Positions 60,963-64,000 of a DNA stretch of 64,000 nucleotides are shown one piece after another. How positions within the stretch are numbered: position 1 is the stretch's first letter; each line of letters begins with the position of its first letter. Source of the stretch: Clostridia bacterium (GTDB taxonomy: Bacteria; Bacillota; Clostridia; Christensenellales; CAG-1252); contig JAFPXC010000013.1 in assembly GCA_017394805.1 (NCBI GenBank), forward strand, positions 62,001 through 126,000, given 5' to 3'. The translations under genes were made by a program, and so were the position numbers. A model generated the notes under the pieces. It did no database searches and was not told where the DNA came from. It was given only the letters and a program-made list of their open reading frames with translations.

Positions 60963-63059
60963 TTATTTCCACGGGGTGGGAACGCCGTCCACGTAATGCC
61001 AGTAGTTACCCGCCTCGGTGGGTTGTGTGGCGCTGTAGTAGTAGCGGATGGCGTCTAACAATGCGGTATTTCCTGACATAATGTCGATCGATTCCCACTG
61101 CGCAGATGTTCCCTTATAGAGGACGAATCTCAAGGCTTTACAGTAATCGAATGCACTCCAACAAATAGACGTCACACTGTCGGGGATAAAGACAGCGGTC
61201 AAGTTAAAGCAGTACTGAAGCATGCCTTCTCCAATGGTTGTCATGCTGTCTGGAATGCTAATAGAGGGCAATGCGCTACAGCCACTGAACGCATAAGGCC
61301 AAATATAGGTCACACTGCCGGGGATATCCACATCGTACAATCTGCTACAGTTGTAGAATGCAAATTCCCTGATATAGGTCACGCTCGCGGGGATGGTGAT
61401 AGATGTCAAACCAGTACACCCATAGAACGCATGATCCCAGATAGTGGTCAGTTGGCTACCCTCGGCAAAGGTAACAGTGTTCAACCCAGTACACTTATAG
61501 AATGCATATTCCCCAATATGGGTCACGCTATGGGGAATGGTGATAGAGGTCAACCCGCTACAGCGAGAGAATGCATGATCGCAGATAGTGATCACGCTAT
61601 TGGGAATAGTGATAGAGGTCAACCCGCTACAGCTCTCGAACGCCCGGTTCCCAATCGCAGTCACGGGTTTGCCTTGGTAGATCGCGGGGACTACCACCTC
61701 GGTATCGCTACCAATATATCTAGAAACATGATATTCATTTAATGATAGATAGTACTGCAAGCCTTGGGTACCCGACTGTGCAGAGGGGCCAGCCGTCTCT
61801 TCCCACACGGTGGGAACGCCGTCCACGTAATGCCAGTAGTTACCCGCCTCGGTGGGTTGGGTGGCGCTGTACAGAATTAGAGCGTCATCGATATAACCTC
61901 GATTAAGCCCATCTATATCGATGGAAATGTACTCTTCAAACGTGCCGCGATAAAAAACCGCATTCAATCGATCACAATAGCAACACGCGTTACCTCCTAT
62001 TTCGGCTATACTTCGCGGCAAAACAATGGATATAAGTTGAGTGCAATTGTAAAAGGCACCCTGTCCGATAGAGATGACACCCTCGGGAATGGTGATAGAG
62101 GTCAATTCGCTACAGCCAGAGAACGCACCGTCCCCAATAGAGGTCACGAGTTTGTCTTGGTAGAACGCGGGGATTTCCACCTCGGTATCGCTACCAATAT
62201 ATCCCGTCACGGTATATTTACCGTCAGCCAAAGCATATTGAAAGTCTTGCGTCCCTTGCTGCGCAGAGTAATTCGACGTTCCTTCCCACTCGGTGGGAAC
62301 GCCGTCCACGTAATGCCAAAAATTGCCCTTTTCGATAGGCTCGGTCTCGCTGTAATAGTAGCGAGTTGCCGCGACAAGGTCACGGTTGTACATCTGAATA
62401 ACGATGCGGTCCCAATCTTCGCTATCCCCCATAAAGAAGACGGTACTCAACCTGTCGCATCCTTCGAAAGCCCGGCTCGCGACTCTACGCACGTTTGCGC
62501 CGATTACCACGTGATTCAACCTGCTACAGCCGCTGAACGCATCTTCCCCGATAGAGGTCACGCTGTCGGGTATCGTGACAGAGGTCAATTCGCTACAGCC
62601 ATAGAACGCACCGTCCCCAATAGAGGTCACGCTGTCGGGAATGATGATAGAAATTAACCCGCTACAGTCATAGAACGCATACCCCCCGATAGAGGTCACG
62701 CTGTCGGGGATGGTGATGGAAGTCAACCCGCTACAGACCGAGAACGCATATTCTCCGATAGAGGTTACACTATCGGGGATGTTGATAGAAATCAAGTTAG
62801 AGCAACCCGCGAAAGCCCTGTCCTTGATGGCGACAACAGGTTTTCCTTTATACGAGCGCGGGATAAAAGCGACCAATCGATCGTCATTCTTCACGGAATA
62901 GCCTGTGACCGCCATACCATCGCCCACATCCGAAAACTCCAGATCCAAACTTTTGTTAGGCTGTATGCGTTGCAAATATAACGGACCGCACGCGGACAAA
63001 AGAAGCGCAGTGGTCGCCATCGTCAAAACTATCCCCAGCCAAATCGTAAATCTTTTCAT
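60963..63059 (-). CDS. BspA-type leucine-rich repeat lipoprotein
   Basis: 698 residues with lipobox LSAC (Cys24). Fifteen or so LRR_5 repeats of the pattern LTSITIPDSVTSIGxxAFxGCSxL lie in three blocks, each closed by a YWHYVDGVPTxW motif at ~250, ~420 and the C-terminus. Between blocks are linkers with a YxV-GYIGSDTEV-(I/V)PA-YQ(D/G)K strand. BspA proteins are exposed at the surface and bind host or partner cells. The repeats are nearly identical in places (DNA too), so copy number may vary by recombination. AAGGAG precedes the ATG. Related to the partial protein at 3-1139, which carries a lectin domain instead of a lipobox here. Confidence 0.9.
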   Translation of the reverse strand: MKRFTIWLGIVLTMATTALLLSACGPLYLQRIQPNKSLDLEFSDVGDGMAVTGYSVKNDDRLVAFIPRSYKGKPVVAIKDRAFAGCSNLISINIPDSVTSIGEYAFSVCSGLTSITIPDSVTSIGGYAFYDCSGLISIIIPDSVTSIGDGAFYGCSELTSVTIPDSVTSIGEDAFSGCSRLNHVVIGANVRRVASRAFEGCDRLSTVFFMGDSEDWDRIVIQMYNRDLVAATRYYYSETEPIEKGNFWHYVDGVPTEWEGTSNYSAQQGTQDFQYALADGKYTVTGYIGSDTEVEIPAFYQDKLVTSIGDGAFSGCSELTSITIPEGVISIGQGAFYNCTQLISIVLPRSIAEIGGNACCYCDRLNAVFYRGTFEEYISIDIDGLNRGYIDDALILYSATQPTEAGNYWHYVDGVPTVWEETAGPSAQSGTQGLQYYLSLNEYHVSRYIGSDTEVVVPAIYQGKPVTAIGNRAFESCSGLTSITIPNSVITICDHAFSRCSGLTSITIPHSVTHIGEYAFYKCTGLNTVTFAEGSQLTTIWDHAFYGCTGLTSITIPASVTYIREFAFYNCSRLYDVDIPGSVTYIWPYAFSGCSALPSISIPDSMTTIGEGMLQYCFNLTAVFIPDSVTSICWSAFDYCKALRFVLYKGTSAQWESIDIMSGNTALLDAIRYYYSATQPTEAGNYWHYVDGVPTPWK

Positions 63060-63141
63060 TTTCTCGTTCTCCTTACGTTTTGGGCTCCGCAGTTAAGCCA
63101 ATCGGGAGCCCCAAAAAAAATATGGTAAATGATTAGAATAG

Positions 63142-63147
63142 TATAAT
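63142..63147 (+). promoter_or_regulatory. TATAAT box of the XRE regulator gene
   Basis: A consensus -10 box ~100 nt before the ATG at 63244, without a clear -35 box. Confidence 0.4.
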
Positions 63148-63161
63148 GGTATCATATATAG

Positions 63162-63199
63162 CCCACATAGGTCAATAGTTTGGGCTACAATTAGCCCAC
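63162..63199. promoter_or_regulatory. Inverted AGCCCA repeats, likely operator
   Basis: TAGCCCA and TGGGCTA form an inverted repeat spaced ~15 nt, with a third TTAGCCCA just downstream. They lie between the divergent BspA and XRE genes, where the XRE protein could control itself and the lipoprotein. Confidence 0.5.
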
Positions 63200-63243
63200 C
63201 CGATTTTGAAAAGGATGAGATTTTGCAAGAGGAGATAGGGCTT

Positions 63244-63486
63244 ATGGACGTATGTGAAGCAGTCAAAACGCGCATCTATAGCTTGTGTGCGCAACGCGGT
63301 ATCAGCATCAACAAATTGGCGACAGAGGCGGGCTTGTCCCGTTCGTCGCTCAAAAATATTCTGTATGGGAAAAGCCGCAACCCCGGCATTGTTACCATCA
63401 AAATCCTTTGCGACGGATTGAATATGAGTTTGGCGCAGTTCTTTGACGCAGAGCCCTTTAGCGCTTTGGACCAGGAGATCAAATAG
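63244..63486 (+). CDS. XRE-family helix-turn-helix regulator
   Basis: 80 residues, essentially one HTH_3 domain: RIYSLCAQRGISINKLATEAGLSRSSLKNILYGKSRNPGIVTIKILCDGLNM. No ligand domain. AGGAG precedes the ATG at 63244; a TTG 21 nt upstream is less likely. Divergent from the BspA lipoprotein gene. Confidence 0.85.
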   Translation: MDVCEAVKTRIYSLCAQRGISINKLATEAGLSRSSLKNILYGKSRNPGIVTIKILCDGLNMSLAQFFDAEPFSALDQEIK

Positions 63487-63712
63487 TGCCCGCGCCCCTC
63501 TTAAAGTGCGCCTGCCGTAACCGAAAACCCCATGGACGTACCGAGCAAATCGCAACGAAAGGGGCGTAGACCCATCCGAGCCGGGCGGTGAAAGCACGCG
63601 TCGCGGTCTCGTTGGGGGGCAAACGGCGGATTTGCGCCCCCACGCAGGTTGAAATCGGCATAAAAAAGCGCAAAAAACATATACTTTTAGTATATTTTTT
63701 GTCTAAAAAGAA

Positions 63713-63741
63713 TTGCAAAATACGCGAGGGCGTGATAGAAT
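63713..63741 (+). promoter_or_regulatory. Promoter of the last gene
   Basis: TTGCAA, 17-nt spacer, TAGAAT; GGAGGG follows before the ATG at 63784. A short palindrome ATATACTTTTAGTATAT lies just upstream. Confidence 0.7.
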
Positions 63742-63783
63742 AGTTATAGATTATGCATCGTAAGGTGTATTTTGGAGGGATAT

Positions 63784-64000
63784 ATGACGGATAACAACAG
63801 TTTGTTTTTGGCCGTGATGATCATCGGTTACGTGATTTTGGGCTTGTTGACCATCGGCGTCATCATCAAAATCGCGTCCGTGTACGCTCGGTACAAAGAG
63901 AGTAAGAAAGGTGCCGCCATCGAGTTGAAAGATTACAAGGTGTTGGCCATCGCACAAGAGCAAGGCGAGACCACCATTCTTTGCAAGGGAGTGGAGGATC
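63784..64000 (+). CDS. Membrane-anchored protein (3' truncated by window edge)
   Basis: 72 codons are visible. One membrane helix (LFLAVMIIGYVILGLLTIGVIIKIASVY) is followed by a charged cytoplasmic part (YKESKKGAAIELKDYKVLAIAQEQGETTILCKG). The frame stays open at the end of the window. No family recognised from this piece. Confidence 0.7.
   Translation, partial: MTDNNSLFLAVMIIGYVILGLLTIGVIIKIASVYARYKESKKGAAIELKDYKVLAIAQEQGETTILCKGVED

Overview
The window looks like a chromosomal segment of an anaerobic, low-oxygen Bacillota (Clostridia) species, probably an uncultured gut lineage. Supporting signs are strong AGGAGG ribosome sites, TTGACA/TATAAT promoters, ferredoxin-linked 2-oxoacid metabolism, a Re-type citrate synthase, a two-gene Suf system, BspA-type leucine-rich repeat lipoproteins and the rplM-rpsI pair. 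Most of the sequence is GC-rich; one AT-rich block (about 21.5-24.5 kb) has a different composition. The lineage is inferred from gene families only.

Layout. 0-8.4 kb: end of a C-type lectin/BspA surface protein, a GPH-family sugar symporter, tRNA-Pro(GGG), a large repeat-bearing lipoprotein and an amidohydrolase. 8.6-21.5 kb: a ten-gene operon with two XRE-cupin-acyl-CoA ligase fusions, a P-loop ATPase, a four-subunit VorB-type 2-oxoacid:ferredoxin oxidoreductase, a branched-chain aminotransferase, a LeuA-like protein that has lost its catalytic residues, and a TIM-barrel/acyl-CoA ligase fusion. Together these can link free branched-chain (or aryl) acids, their acyl-CoAs, 2-oxoacids and amino acids. 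21.5-24.5 kb: an AT-rich accessory island with two toxin-like/immunity-like cassettes (one reduced to a C-terminal fragment), a DUF4417-like gene, an ImmA/XRE pair and a candidate small RNA. 24.7-28.7 kb: an acyltransferase and a polar amino acid ABC transporter whose ATPase carries a ~120-residue insertion. 28.8-33.9 kb (minus strand): Re-citrate synthase, GntR regulator, aconitase and isocitrate dehydrogenase, the oxidative TCA branch to 2-oxoglutarate. 34-36 kb: two small membrane proteins, one ending in a ribosomal-protein-L15-like domain.

36.4-45.4 kb: an oligopeptide ABC operon (oppABCDF plus a small membrane protein) with an oversized OppA, a ~380-residue insertion in OppC and extra charged segments in OppD and OppF. 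45.6-47.7 kb: sufC-sufB and a small lipoprotein. 47.9-48.8 kb: rplM-rpsI with a probable leader. 49-53.3 kb: PrsW-type protease, MgtE with a duplicated N-domain preceded by a short leader ORF, and an NfeD/SPFH pair. 53.6-59.3 kb: two paralogous membrane proteins with large outer domains, an alpha/beta hydrolase and glycerate kinase. 59.5-64 kb: a membrane protein, a second BspA lipoprotein, an XRE regulator and the start of another membrane protein.

The most unusual non-coding structure is a set of three intergenic arrays of unrelated short hairpins separated by a conserved 7-nt spacer (ACTTCAC, AATTCAC or ATTTCAC/ATTTCTC) with an 18-24-nt period. Among proteins, the stand-outs are the regulator-enzyme fusions, the catalytically dead-looking LeuA homologue and the insertions in transporter subunits. 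All family calls come from reading the sequence; no database search was run.
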